Positions 25,076 through 33,443 are shown, counted from the first letter of the stretch. The stretch: 64,000 bases of DNA from Longimicrobium sp. (GCA_036377595.1 DASUYB010000103.1:1-64000); one strand, 5' to 3'. Numbers and translations: made by a program. The notes: generated from the sequence alone by a model not told the origin.

Positions 25076-26331
25076 GGACGCGCTCCCGCGGGCGGCGGCG
25101 CGGGAGCCGGCGGCGGCGAGGGTGGCCGCGTGGGCCCCGACGGCTCGGCCGGGTGCGGCACCGCGGGCGGCTCCTGCGAGGTCGGCACCAGCGGCGGCGT
25201 GTCGAGCCAGGCCGAGTAGTCCTCGCGGAACGTGCCATCCGCGTTGACCACGCGGTACGCCATCCGCACGCGCCCGTCGCGCAGGAAGGCCAGCGTCACC
25301 CACCCGCTGGCACGGCTGGCGTACAGCGTTCCAGCGATCACCCGCGTGGGCGTGGAGTGGTTGTAGATCCCCGCTCCGCTCACGATCAGGTAGCTCGCCG
25401 GCGCGCCCCGCGGCTTCAGCAGCTGCAGGTTGTGCTCGTGCCCCGCCGCGTGCACCAGCGGCGGGTGCGCGCGGTAGGCGCGGGTGAGGGCGGCGATCAT
25501 GGTGCGGTACTCGCGCCCGCTCACGTCCTGCCGCGCGAAGATCCCCGCCTGCCGCGCCCACGGGTGGAAGGGGAAGAGGTACGTGGGCCAGTCGAAGTAG
25601 CCGCCGTGCTGCCCGCCGGAGACGAGCGGGTGGTGGCTGACCACCACGGTGCGCCGCGTCCCCGCGTTCGCCAGGTCCGAGGCCAGCGAGTCGACCACCT
25701 CCTGCTCGGTGCGCGCGCGGCACTTGCTGTCGGCGCCGTAGGGGCGCGGGAAGCCTTCCTGCAGCCACCACTGCGTGTCGAGCACGATCAGCCGCAGGTA
25801 GTTGCCGAAGTCGAGCGAGACGGGGCCCGGGCAGCCGTTCTCGGGAAGGAAGCGCACCAGACCGCGGCCGCGCGAGTTCACGTAGTGCTCCTCGGCGTTC
25901 ACCGCCTCGAGTCCGCCCGCCGTTCCGGTGGCCCAGTCGTGGTTGCCGGGGATCATGATCCCCTTCACCCCCTGGTCCACCAGCGGCTTGAGCTGGTCGT
26001 TGATGATGCGCTCGTTCTCGCGGCGCTCGGCGGCGGTGCTGTCCACCACCATCCCGCGCGGATAGACGTTGTCGCCCAGGAAGACGACGAACGAGCGCTT
26101 CGGGTCGTACGACAGCTCGGTGCGCAGCGCCTTCATCACCGGCTCGCCGCCGGGCGCGGGAAGGCCGGCGTCGCCGATCAGGATCAGGCGCATCTCCACC
26201 GTGTCCGTCTCCACCACGCCGGGGATGATGCTGCCGACCCCCTTCAGGTACCGGAAGCACCCGGCCATCCCCAGCATCGCCACGCACGCCAGCGCCGCGG
26301 CGATCGCCCGCCTCGATCTCCTCATCCCCAT
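25072..26331 (-). CDS. Metallophosphoesterase lipoprotein
   Basis: Calcineurin-like phosphoesterase anchored as a lipoprotein (lipobox AMLGMAGC), about 419 residues. Five metal motifs are visible: LIGDAGLP, FLGDNVYPRG, IPGNHDW, VVVSHHPL and AAGHEHNLQ. The C-terminus is a Pro-rich tail (PSPPPAPAPPPAGARP). ATGs at 26358, 26343, 26331 and 26325 are all possible; 26331 is provisional. Its TGA overlaps the GTG of the outer-membrane barrel gene, and in other phyla these two domains occur fused in one chain, which supports a joint periplasmic function. Substrate unknown. Confidence 0.86.
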   Translation of the reverse strand: MGMRRSRRAIAAALACVAMLGMAGCFRYLKGVGSIIPGVVETDTVEMRLILIGDAGLPAPGGEPVMKALRTELSYDPKRSFVVFLGDNVYPRGMVVDSTAAERRENERIINDQLKPLVDQGVKGIMIPGNHDWATGTAGGLEAVNAEEHYVNSRGRGLVRFLPENGCPGPVSLDFGNYLRLIVLDTQWWLQEGFPRPYGADSKCRARTEQEVVDSLASDLANAGTRRTVVVSHHPLVSGGQHGGYFDWPTYLFPFHPWARQAGIFARQDVSGREYRTMIAALTRAYRAHPPLVHAAGHEHNLQLLKPRGAPASYLIVSGAGIYNHSTPTRVIAGTLYASRASGWVTLAFLRDGRVRMAYRVVNADGTFREDYSAWLDTPPLVPTSQEPPAVPHPAEPSGPTRPPSPPPAPAPPPAGARP

Positions 26332-26382
26332 GCCGTTAAGCATCGCCCTGTCGTTCATCGTTCGTGATGCGCTGCTCACCCT

Positions 26383-26572
26383 GTCATCCCGAGGGAGGCG
26401 CCGCACCGCCGCCGCGTCCGCGCCGAGGTCCGGCGCCGGCCGAAGGATCTGCTCGCCCCCGCGAAGATGCCTGCGCGTCGTGCCGGATCACCGGCCGCGG
26501 CCGGCAAGATCCTTCGGGCGCGGCCGGCTTCGGTTCAGACGACGATCGCGTGCATCGCGCCCTCGGGATGAC
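26383..26572. repeat. Four-armed repeat, ATCCC variant, copy R4
   Basis: Outer ends GTCATCCCGAG (26383) and CTCGGGATGAC (to 26572) are exact reverse complements; inner CCGAAGGATCTGC and AGATCCTTCGG. The outer pair differs from R1 and R2 but still matches itself, an example of a paired change. Confidence 0.7.
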
Positions 26573-26607
26573 ACCGGGAAGTGTCTCCGATCATCCCCCA
26601 CTCCCCA

Positions 26608-27765
26608 TCACCCCTCGCCCTTGCCCTTCTTGCGCTTGCGGCGGCGGGTGCGCATGGGCATGTACTCGGCGGCGTCGACCTGCACGCTCCAGCGCTCGTC
26701 CAGCGCGCCCACCAGGTCGGCGGGCGTCACCGACTTCTTCAGTCGCACGAGGTATTCCAGCGTGTGCATCCGCCCGCCGCGGGGAACCACGTCCACCAGA
26801 CGCCAGTCGCGGGCCATGTCGGCCAGCGCCTCCTGCACCGTCATCCGCGCCAGGTCGGGCTCGGAGCTGTGCACCAGCAGCACGCCGTCGGTGCGCATGT
26901 CGCCCTCGTACTGCAGCATGCGCCGGCGCACGGCCCGCTGCTGCGGCGGCTGCTCGGCCACCAGCAGCCCCGGATCGCCCACCGACAGCACGCCCGTGCG
27001 CCCGAAGCTGCCGCTGTAGATGGAGCCCACGTTGAACTTCCAGACCGTCAGCACCACGAAGTTGAACGCGAGCGACACGGCCAGCGCCACGTCGAGCGCC
27101 TGCACGCCGGCCGACAGGCCGATGGCGATCACCAGGAAGATGTAGACGGCGTCGCGCGGGTCCTTGAGCGTGTTGCGGAAGCGCACCGCCGCCACGATCC
27201 CCGCCAGCGAGAAGGCCAGCGCCAGCGAGTTCTTCACCACCAGCGCCGTTCCCGCCACCACGATGGGAAGGATGATGACCGAGGCGACGAGCGCCGGGTC
27301 GTAGCGGAAGCGCTTGGTGAGCATGTAGACCCACGCCACCGGCAGCACCAGCATCAGCGCGCCGGCGATCACCAGCAGCGTGGTCAGCACGCGGTGCAGC
27401 GCCTCGTCGAGCGACAGCTTGCGCCCGATGTCGGCGGTGATGGGGCCGGCGGTCATCAGCCCGCCCTCGCGCGGCGGCAGCAGCGTGGCGGTGACGAAGG
27501 CGTCGCGCACGGTGGGCACGAAGTACACGAGCGCCGTCATCAGCGCGATCAGCAGCAGGTAGTAGATGCCCAGCCGGAGGTAGGGGTGGCTGCGCGCCTC
27601 CACGATGCGCTCGAACAGCGTGCGGCGCGGGCCGCGGCTGCGGGGCGTGCGGATGGCGCCGCCCGGCGGGGGCGCGTACGGCCCGTCGGCCGGGGCCGCC
27701 AGCAGCGTTTCGGACTCGCCCGGCGGCACCACCGGCTCCGCCGCGTCGTGGTTGTCCCTTGCCAT
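26608..27765 (-). CDS. DUF4956 membrane protein
   Basis: Inner-membrane protein of 385 residues. A Pro-rich N-terminal 50 residues precede about five membrane segments; the core LALAFSLAGIVAAVRFRNTLKDPRDAVYIFLVIAIGLSAG is the DUF4956 signature. A soluble domain of about 130 residues and a very basic end (RTRRRKRKKGKGEG) follow. DUF4956 proteins often accompany VTC-type polyphosphate polymerases; here the gene lies 4.4 kb from ppk1, so a link to polyphosphate is possible but unproven. ATG 27765 is chosen because the upstream open frame is terminator sequence. Confidence 0.8.
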   Translation of the reverse strand: MARDNHDAAEPVVPPGESETLLAAPADGPYAPPPGGAIRTPRSRGPRRTLFERIVEARSHPYLRLGIYYLLLIALMTALVYFVPTVRDAFVTATLLPPREGGLMTAGPITADIGRKLSLDEALHRVLTTLLVIAGALMLVLPVAWVYMLTKRFRYDPALVASVIILPIVVAGTALVVKNSLALAFSLAGIVAAVRFRNTLKDPRDAVYIFLVIAIGLSAGVQALDVALAVSLAFNFVVLTVWKFNVGSIYSGSFGRTGVLSVGDPGLLVAEQPPQQRAVRRRMLQYEGDMRTDGVLLVHSSEPDLARMTVQEALADMARDWRLVDVVPRGGRMHTLEYLVRLKKSVTPADLVGALDERWSVQVDAAEYMPMRTRRRKRKKGKGEG

Positions 27766-28078
27766 CCCGTACCGGATATCCGTCGAAACGTGGCTCGTGC
27801 ATGGGCTTGCGCCGCGCTGACACAAGCACGAAGCGCGCCGCGCCGGGAGGCCCTCACCCGAAAAAAGGAAGGGCCGAGACAAAACAGCCGTCTCGGCCCT
27901 TCCTTTTTTCGACCTCTCCCAAACCGATGGGAGAGGTAACTGCAAAAGAAATCTAGACTTGCGTTAGTTCTCCCCTCCCCTGTCCCTCCCCCCTCGTGGG
28001 GCCTCGTGGGGGAGGGGCCGGGGGTGGGGGGGGAGATCGGCGGCGCTACGCCAACGCCTGCACTCCGCGTCCCAGGCT
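27766..28078. other. Gene-free interval with terminator and C-rich hairpin
   Basis: Holds the 19-bp perfect terminator at 27861-27909 and a C/G-tract palindrome (CCCTCCCCC...GGGGGAGGG) at about 27970-28025 next to the DUF4249 stop. No gene. Confidence 0.5.
27861..27909 (-). terminator. Strong bidirectional intrinsic terminator
   Basis: Perfect 19-bp stem (27861-27879 with 27891-27909), 11-nt loop, with an A6/T6 pair at the stem base that gives a U-tract in either direction. It lies downstream of the minus-strand DUF4249 gene and upstream of the DUF4956 gene, so it should end the former's transcript. Confidence 0.85.
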
Positions 28079-29032
28079 CTACGCCCCCGGGCACCTCGGC
28101 ACTCCCGATTGCTGCTGGACGAAGATGAAGGTGCGCTTGACCGTCATCGAGCCGAACACGCCCACGCCGTCGCCGACCACCGTGGAGATGCGGATCTGGC
28201 CCGACGGGTTGAAGTTGCCGCCGCGCACGCTGTTGACCCAGTTGAGGTCCACGGCGGCGAGGATGAAGTCCGCCGCCACGCCTTCGGGAAAGCCGTGGGA
28301 GATGGCGGCGAGCAGCTCGGTGTCCAGCTCCAGCCGCTCGAACAGGCCGAACTCCGTGGGAAGCACCAGGGTGGTGTCGGTCTCGGAGACGGAAAGGCCG
28401 CGCAGCTCCAGCGGCTCGGGCACGTCGAAGCCGCTGTCGCGAAACGCGTTGCGCAGCCCCAGCACGCGCAGGTCGCCCACGTAGCTGGCCGCCCCCGGCG
28501 AGCGCGTCCACACCACGTCGAGCGTGCTTTCCGGCGCCAGCGAGCAGGTGCGGAACCGCCCGACCGAGCTCGACATGGGGATCGACGGCACGAAGTCGCC
28601 CGGGACGTGCGTCCGCCCGCGGATCACCTCGCCCCGCGGCGTCTCCACGCGCAGGTCGTAGGTGGCGCCGGGGCGGACCCAGCTCGTGTCCGTCCCGCCG
28701 CTCGTGTAGCAGCTCCCGTCGACCCGCAGCGAGTCGGAGCGCGCGTACGCCGGGTCCACGCGGAAGCAGTCGCTCGTCCGCTCCACCAGCCGGTGCTCGG
28801 CGCCGTCGGGCCCCGTCACCACCACCGTGGCGCCGGGGACGGGGCCGGCGAAGCGTCCCTGGATGGCGCGGTGCAGCAATACCTGCTGCCACGGGAAGTC
28901 GGTGCGCAGCACGGCCTCCACCACCACCACGTCGTCGCCGGGCTCGGTGGTCACCTCCGCCAGGTCGCACGAGGCCGCGACCATCGCGAGCGTGGCCGCC
29001 GCGGCCGCGCGCTTCATCTCCCGCAGGAACAT
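28079..29032 (-). CDS. DUF4249-like lipoprotein
   Basis: Predicted lipoprotein of 317 residues (lipobox AMVAASC). The start of the mature part (DLAEVTTEPGDDVVVVEAVLRTD), the Ig-like strand pattern (GATVVVTGPDGAEHRLVE, GATYDLRVETPRGEVIRG) and overall length fit DUF4249, a family usually found beside TonB-dependent receptors in Bacteroidota; none is nearby. ATG 29032 has GGAG seven bases upstream; 29038 and 29017 are alternatives. Function unknown. Confidence 0.65.
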   Translation of the reverse strand: MFLREMKRAAAAATLAMVAASCDLAEVTTEPGDDVVVVEAVLRTDFPWQQVLLHRAIQGRFAGPVPGATVVVTGPDGAEHRLVERTSDCFRVDPAYARSDSLRVDGSCYTSGGTDTSWVRPGATYDLRVETPRGEVIRGRTHVPGDFVPSIPMSSSVGRFRTCSLAPESTLDVVWTRSPGAASYVGDLRVLGLRNAFRDSGFDVPEPLELRGLSVSETDTTLVLPTEFGLFERLELDTELLAAISHGFPEGVAADFILAAVDLNWVNSVRGGNFNPSGQIRISTVVGDGVGVFGSMTVKRTFIFVQQQSGVPRCPGA

Positions 29033-29156
29033 CGGCATCGCTCCGGGTGCACGCCGTGCTGCCGCAAACGTCATCGACATACTAGATTAGGCCATCGCGG
29101 CGACGCCGTATGTCGTCCGCCGCCCTCCCGGTCCCCCCTCCACCGGCCCCCCGCGC

Positions 29157-29762
29157 ATGAACATCACCTCCCCCACCGGCGTTGCGGAAGACGTGCCGCC
29201 GCCCGCGACCATCGAGATCCCCAGCCCCATCGTGGGCTCCCTGGACCGCTCGGCCTCGGTGGAAGAGGACGAGTTCATGAGCGACTACCTGTGGGCGGTC
29301 AACGGCTACATCAACGACCACGTGCGCTTCTCCGACACCAAGGCCGGCTCGGTGATCGTGCTCTCCGGCGCGCTGCTCAGCCTCCTCTACGGCGGCGGGG
29401 TGCAGCGCATGTTCGCCGCGCGGACGTTCGGCGAGTGGACGATCAGCTCGGTGGCGGCGCTGCTGGCGTTCCTCTGCCTGGGCGGGAGCGTGCTGACCGC
29501 CGCATGGTCCATGCGCCCGCGGCTGGTGCGCATCCACTCCACGGGCTTCATCTTCTGGGAGGGCGTGCTGGCCCACGGCTCGGCCGACGCGTTCGTGCGC
29601 TCGGTGGCCGGCCAGTCGCGCCAGCAGCTGATCGACCACCTGGCCATGCAGATCTACCACGTGAGCCTGGTGTGCAGCCGCAAGTTCCTGTGGGTGGCGC
29701 GCTCGATCCTGCTCTGCCTGGCCGGCGCGCTCCTGGCCGCCGCCGTGCTCGTGGCGCGCTGA
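29157..29762 (+). CDS. PycTM-like (DUF5706) transmembrane protein
   Basis: 201 residues. A disordered Pro-rich start is followed by DYLWAVNGYINDHVRFSDTKAGSVIVLSGALLSLL, typical of the Pycsar effector / DUF5706 family, then a second membrane segment (about 100-120), a helical part, and a C-terminal transmembrane helix. In Pycsar anti-phage defence such proteins disrupt the membrane when activated by cCMP or cUMP. No pyrimidine cyclase gene is in the window, so either it is an orphan effector or it has another role. Convergent with rsgA across hairpin P7. Confidence 0.65.
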   Translation: MNITSPTGVAEDVPPPATIEIPSPIVGSLDRSASVEEDEFMSDYLWAVNGYINDHVRFSDTKAGSVIVLSGALLSLLYGGGVQRMFAARTFGEWTISSVAALLAFLCLGGSVLTAAWSMRPRLVRIHSTGFIFWEGVLAHGSADAFVRSVAGQSRQQLIDHLAMQIYHVSLVCSRKFLWVARSILLCLAGALLAAAVLVAR

Positions 29763-29869
29763 CGCTCACTCCAGAACGATCGACCTCGTGCAGATGGACA
29801 CGCGATGCGGCTGCGGCATCTGTCCCACCGACACCTACGCGGCGTGATCGAACGCTGAAAACAGCAGGT

Positions 29870-29938
29870 CTCACGCAGAGCAGCAGAGGCAGCAGAGGAA
29901 CCGATCCCTTCTCTGCTGCCTCTGCTGCTCTGCGTGAG
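29870..29938. terminator. Perfect 28-bp hairpin P7 between convergent genes
   Basis: Arms 29870-29897 and 29911-29938 are exact reverse complements, made of GCAGAG/CAGCAGAGG phrases, with a 13-nt loop. It ends 14 bases before the rsgA stop and starts 108 bases after the PycTM-like stop. Confidence 0.7.
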
Positions 29939-29951
29939 GCCAATCTTTTTC

Positions 29952-30863
29952 CTACTCCTCGTCCTCGCCCGTCATCATGCGGCGATAGCTGTCGTAGCGG
30001 CCGGGGTCGAGCGCGCCCGACCCGGCGGCGTCGCGGACGGCGCAGCCGGGCTCGTGCACGTGCGTGCAGGTGGGGTAGCGGCAGTTCCCCAGCAGCGGCT
30101 CGAACTCGGGGAAGTAGAACTGCAGGTTGTCGCGGTCGATCTCCCACAGCCCCAACTCGCGCAGCCCCGGCGTGTCGGCCACGTAGCCGCCGCACTCCAG
30201 CGGGATCAGCTGCGCGGTGACCGTGGTGTGCCGCCCCTTGTTCACCGCCTCGCTGATCTCCGCCACGCGCAGGCCCAGCCCGGGCTGGACGGCGTTGAGG
30301 AGACTGCTCTTCCCCACCCCCGACGGCCCGGCGAGCGCGGAGATGCACCCGCAGATGGCCTCGCGCACCGCGTCCGTCCCCACGCCGCGCTTGGCGGCGG
30401 TGAACAGGACGTCGTAGCCGGCGGTCACGTAGGGCGCGAAGAGGCGCCGCGCCTCGTCCTCGCCCGACAGGTCGGTCTTGTTGACGACGACCACGGGGCG
30501 GATCTCGGCGTCGGCGGCGATCACCAGGAAGCGGTCGAGCATGCGCAGGTGCGGCGCGGGGTTGGCCGCGGCGAACACGATCAGCACCTGGTCGAGGTTG
30601 GCGGCGATCACCTTCGGCCGCGGCGCCTTCCCCGGCGCGCGGCGGGCGAGGACGGTGGAGCGGTCGTGCACGCGCTTGATGGCCCACACTGCCTCGTTCC
30701 CCGCCTGCTCGCGGTCGAGGTCCACGTGGTCGCCGACGACGACCTTGTCGCCCGAGCGGTCGTCGCGCTTGAGCGTTCCGCGCAGCACCGCCTCGCGCAC
30801 CCCCTCGCGCGTTTCCACCTCGTACACGCCGCCCTGCGCGCGCAGCACCGTGCCGGTCAGCAT
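29952..30863 (-). CDS. rsgA: Ribosome small-subunit-dependent GTPase A
   Basis: Circularly permuted GTPase for late 30S maturation, 303 residues. Order: OB fold (about 1-75), then G4 NKTDL, G1 GPSGVGKSSLLN and G3 DTPG, and a C-terminal zinc site with NCRYPTCTHVHEPGC. All key residues are present. ATG 30863 is chosen; the frame upstream runs into hairpin P8. Sits downstream of the sigma-factor gene on the same strand, separated by P8. Confidence 0.93.
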   Translation of the reverse strand: MLTGTVLRAQGGVYEVETREGVREAVLRGTLKRDDRSGDKVVVGDHVDLDREQAGNEAVWAIKRVHDRSTVLARRAPGKAPRPKVIAANLDQVLIVFAAANPAPHLRMLDRFLVIAADAEIRPVVVVNKTDLSGEDEARRLFAPYVTAGYDVLFTAAKRGVGTDAVREAICGCISALAGPSGVGKSSLLNAVQPGLGLRVAEISEAVNKGRHTTVTAQLIPLECGGYVADTPGLRELGLWEIDRDNLQFYFPEFEPLLGNCRYPTCTHVHEPGCAVRDAAGSGALDPGRYDSYRRMMTGEDEE

Positions 30864-30868
30864 GGCAC

Positions 30869-30953
30869 GTGCGAGAGTGCGAGAGTGCGAGAGTGCGAGA
30901 GTGCGAGGGTGCGTTGCGGTCCAGCGCACCTTCGCACTTTCGCACTCTCGCAC
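30869..30953. repeat. Octamer-array hairpin P8
   Basis: Left arm is five tandem copies of GTGCGAGA (30869-30908 and a degenerate end to 30913); right arm (30925-30953) is about three and a half inverted copies (TTCGCACT, CTCGCAC). The last 29 left bases pair with the right arm with two mismatches. It lies between the sigma-factor stop and the rsgA start, hence at the sigma gene's 3' end. Confidence 0.7.
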
Positions 30954-31026
30954 TTCTGTTCCGGGGAACGCGAAGGGCACCCCACCCGGCGGCGGAGTGC
31001 CCCTCGATCCATCCCGGCGCGAGCGC

Positions 31027-31944
31027 TCATGCGGCGGCGAAGGAGGCCAGCGCCTCGCCCATCTCGCCCTCGCGCAGGCGCTTGAGCGCGCGGTCGCGCA
31101 GCTGGCGGATGCGCTCGCGGGTCACGCCCAGGATGTCGCCGATCTCCTCGAGCGTGTGCTCGCGCCCGCCCTCGAGGCCGAAGTACAGCTTCAGCACCTT
31201 GGCGTCGCGCGGCTGGAGGGTGCCCAGCGCCTTCTCCACCCGCTCGCTCAGCAGCCGCTCCTCCACCTCGTCCTCGGTGACGATGGCCTCTTCGGCGATG
31301 AAGCGGTCCATCAGCTGGCTGTCGTCGCTGTCGCCGATGGGCGCGTCGAGCCGGATCTCGGCCGCGTTCAGCGTCTGCAGGCTCTCCACGATCTCCGCGG
31401 ACAGCCCCGTCGCCTCCGACAGCTCCTGCGGCGTGGGGTCGCGGCGCAGCTCCTGCTTCAGCCGCTCGCGCTCGCGGAAGATCTTGGCCAGGTCGCTGGC
31501 GCGGTTCAGCGGCACGCGCACGCTGCGCCCCTGGTTGGCCAGGGCCGACAGGATGGCCTGCCGGATCCACCACACGGCGTAGGAGATGAACTTCACCCCC
31601 TGGTCCGGGTCGAACTTCCGGGCGGCCGTCACCAGCCCCACGTTCCCCTCCTGGATCAGGTCCGAGAGCGAGACGCCGCGGTTCTGGTACTTCTTGGCCA
31701 CGCTGATCACGAAGCGGAGGTTGGCGCGGGTCAGCTCGTTCACCGCGTCCTCGTCGCCGGCGCGCGCGCGGCGGCCCAGCTCGATCTCCTCGGCCGGGGT
31801 GAGCAGCTTGTGCGTGCTCACCTCCTTGAGGTACTGGTCGAGCGAGCTCTGGTCCTCGTTCGGCGCGCCGAACTCGGCGTCCAGCCGAGGGGCCGTGCGC
31901 TTGCGCTTGCGTGCCGGGGTGCTCTTGCGCGCTGCCGTTGCCAT
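31027..31944 (-). CDS. rpoD: Sigma-70 factor (RpoD-like, no region 1.1)
   Basis: 305-residue sigma factor with regions 1.2 (DQYLKEVSTHKLLTPAEEIELGRRARAG), 2 (NLRFVISVAKKYQNRG, GNVGLVTAARKFD, KFISYAVWWIRQAI), 3 (PTPQELSEATGL) and 4 (REHTLEEIGDILGVTRERIRQL). Region 1.1 is replaced by a short basic tail (ARKSTPARKRKRT). The architecture matches the short primary sigma factors known in Bacteroidota; whether it is the housekeeping factor here is an inference. The 5' leader contains two GC hairpins (31981-32006 and 32057-32088). Confidence 0.85.
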   Translation of the reverse strand: MATAARKSTPARKRKRTAPRLDAEFGAPNEDQSSLDQYLKEVSTHKLLTPAEEIELGRRARAGDEDAVNELTRANLRFVISVAKKYQNRGVSLSDLIQEGNVGLVTAARKFDPDQGVKFISYAVWWIRQAILSALANQGRSVRVPLNRASDLAKIFRERERLKQELRRDPTPQELSEATGLSAEIVESLQTLNAAEIRLDAPIGDSDDSQLMDRFIAEEAIVTEDEVEERLLSERVEKALGTLQPRDAKVLKLYFGLEGGREHTLEEIGDILGVTRERIRQLRDRALKRLREGEMGEALASFAAA

Positions 31945-31980
31945 GGGTCTCAGTTCCACCTGATCCGTCTTGCTCGGGAT

Positions 31981-32006
31981 CCCCTGCCGGAGTGCGCCGG
32001 CAGGGG
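31981..32006 (-). promoter_or_regulatory. Leader hairpin 1 of sigma-factor gene
   Basis: Perfect 10-bp stem (CCCCTGCCGG with CCGGCAGGGG) and 6-nt loop, 37 bases upstream of the sigma-factor ATG. Possibly an RNA structure controlling the mRNA; no known family recognised. Confidence 0.45.
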
Positions 32007-32056
32007 GACCGGAAGGGGAGCCGGTCTGCAAAAGGTCTGCCTCGCCGGAAACGAAA

Positions 32057-32088
32057 CCCGCCCGGCGCTGCGGGGGCGGCCGGGCGGG
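32057..32088 (-). promoter_or_regulatory. Leader hairpin 2 of sigma-factor gene
   Basis: Perfect 10-bp stem (CCCGCCCGGC with GCCGGGCGGG), 12-nt G-rich loop, 50 bases beyond hairpin 1. Lacks a U-tract on either side, so not a classical terminator. Confidence 0.4.
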
Positions 32089-32513
32089 CAACGGTGCATG
32101 GCGCGAGCCCTGCCGCGCCTACGCCTGTCTCCCGCCCCGCCTCATCGCGAAGCCACCCAGTCCGCGCGACGGCGCGCGGAGCGCTGCCCGGTCATGGCCG
32201 GAGTGCCGCTGGGTGCGTGCCACGGTGAAGCTCATCTGCCCGAAAAGCTTGGTAGAATGTTGCCGCCGGTACGCTCCCTCGGAGCGTGGGGGCGCACAAG
32301 GTAGTGCGGCCTCCGTGCCCCGTCAACGGGAAAGAACGCGCCTCCCGCCCCGCGTCCGCACAGGTGGAATACCGCCCGACTCCCGGCAGGTTCCCGAAGT
32401 CCCTGTCATGAAAGACGATTGACCGGCGCAAAACGTTTCGCGGCTCCTGCGCCTCCGCGGGACAGCCGCCGTCCCACGCCGCGACAGCGCGTCCGGAAGG
32501 AAAAGTTTTCATG

Positions 32514-32578
32514 CTCACGCACGGTCGGCAGAGTGAGCAAGCTTTGTACAACTGCTTACCCTGCCGACTCTGCGTGAG
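32514..32578. terminator. Long hairpin P9 downstream of response regulator
   Basis: Imperfect inverted repeat bounded by CTCACGCA and TGCGTGAG with GTCGGCAG phrases in the arms. Ends 35 bases from the minus-strand LytTR-regulator stop. Confidence 0.55.
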
Positions 32579-32612
32579 TCCCGTCTGTTTGGTTACGTGG
32601 GGATGAGGATGG

Positions 32613-33443
32613 TCAGATGCGTGCGCCGAGGAGCTGCTGCAGGCGGTCGCGGCGGGCGCGGCTCAGGCGCAGCTCGGCGCCGTCGCGCATGATCACCACG
32701 TACTCGCCGTGGAAGAGCGGCTGCAGCTCCTTCACGCTCCCCAGGTTCACGATCGTCGAGCGGTGGATGCGGAAGAAGCGGCGCGGGTCCAGCCGCTGCT
32801 CCAGCTCGGCGATCGGCTCGCGCAGCACGTGCACCGCGCCGGCGGCGTGGATGCGGACGACGTAGTCCGCCGCCTCGATCCAGTCCACCGTGCGCACGTC
32901 CAGCAGCGTCACGCGGCTGTTCTTCTTTACCACGATCCGCTCCGCGTATGCCGACGGGGGAGTCGCCGCCGTCTCGGGCGTCTGGGGGATGGGGGGATTC
33001 GGGAGGGGGGATGCGGGGGAGAGCATCCGCGCCAGCCGCGAGGCCAGGTCGCGGACGCGTGCGTCGCCGATGCGGGCGCGGGCGCGGGCCAGGGCGCGGC
33101 GGAAACGCTCGTCGTCGAACGGCTTCAGCAGGTAGTCGGCCGCCTCGGCGTCGAAGGCGCGCACCGCGTGCTCGTCGAACGCGGTGACGAAGATCACCGC
33201 CGGCGTGCGGTCGGGCCCCAGCGCGTTCAGCACCTCGAAGCCGTCCATCTCCGGCATCTGCACGTCGAGGAAGACGAGGTCGGGCGCGGTGGCGGCGACG
33301 GCCTCCAGCGCCTCGGCGCCGTTCCCCGCCTCCGCCACGATCTCCACCCCTTCCTCCGGCTCCAGCAGCACGCGCAGGGTGCGGCGCGCCAGCGGCTCGT
33401 CGTCGACGACGACGACGCGCAGCGGGGGCTGCGGCTCAGCCAT
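32613..33443 (-). CDS. LytTR-family response regulator
   Basis: 276 residues: receiver domain (about 8-125) with acidic pair VVVDDEP, phospho-acceptor Asp in FLDVQMPEMDG, Thr in FVTAFDE and Lys in LLKPF; a Pro-rich linker; and a C-terminal LytTR DNA-binding domain (ERIVVKKNSRVTLLDVRTVDWIEAADYV, FFRIHRSTIVNL). Its ATG overlaps the end of the sensor kinase gene by eight bases, so the two form a coupled two-component pair. Target genes are unknown. Confidence 0.92.
   Translation of the reverse strand: MAEPQPPLRVVVVDDEPLARRTLRVLLEPEEGVEIVAEAGNGAEALEAVAATAPDLVFLDVQMPEMDGFEVLNALGPDRTPAVIFVTAFDEHAVRAFDAEAADYLLKPFDDERFRRALARARARIGDARVRDLASRLARMLSPASPLPNPPIPQTPETAATPPSAYAERIVVKKNSRVTLLDVRTVDWIEAADYVVRIHAAGAVHVLREPIAELEQRLDPRRFFRIHRSTIVNLGSVKELQPLFHGEYVVIMRDGAELRLSRARRDRLQQLLGARI

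Larger units (their letters stand above)
31945..32612. other. Long non-coding leader and intergenic region
   Basis: 668 bases without a gene between the response-regulator stop and the sigma-factor start. It holds two 10-bp-stem GC hairpins near the sigma start and hairpin P9 (32514-32578) at the response-regulator end. The middle is non-repetitive with no recognised RNA family. Confidence 0.5.

Noticed and set aside
25076-26287. Extension of the barrel protein frame upstream of GTG 25075
   Set aside because: It would overlap the metallophosphatase in another frame and has biased Arg/Gly composition; the GTG with signal peptide and GTGA overlap is the better start.
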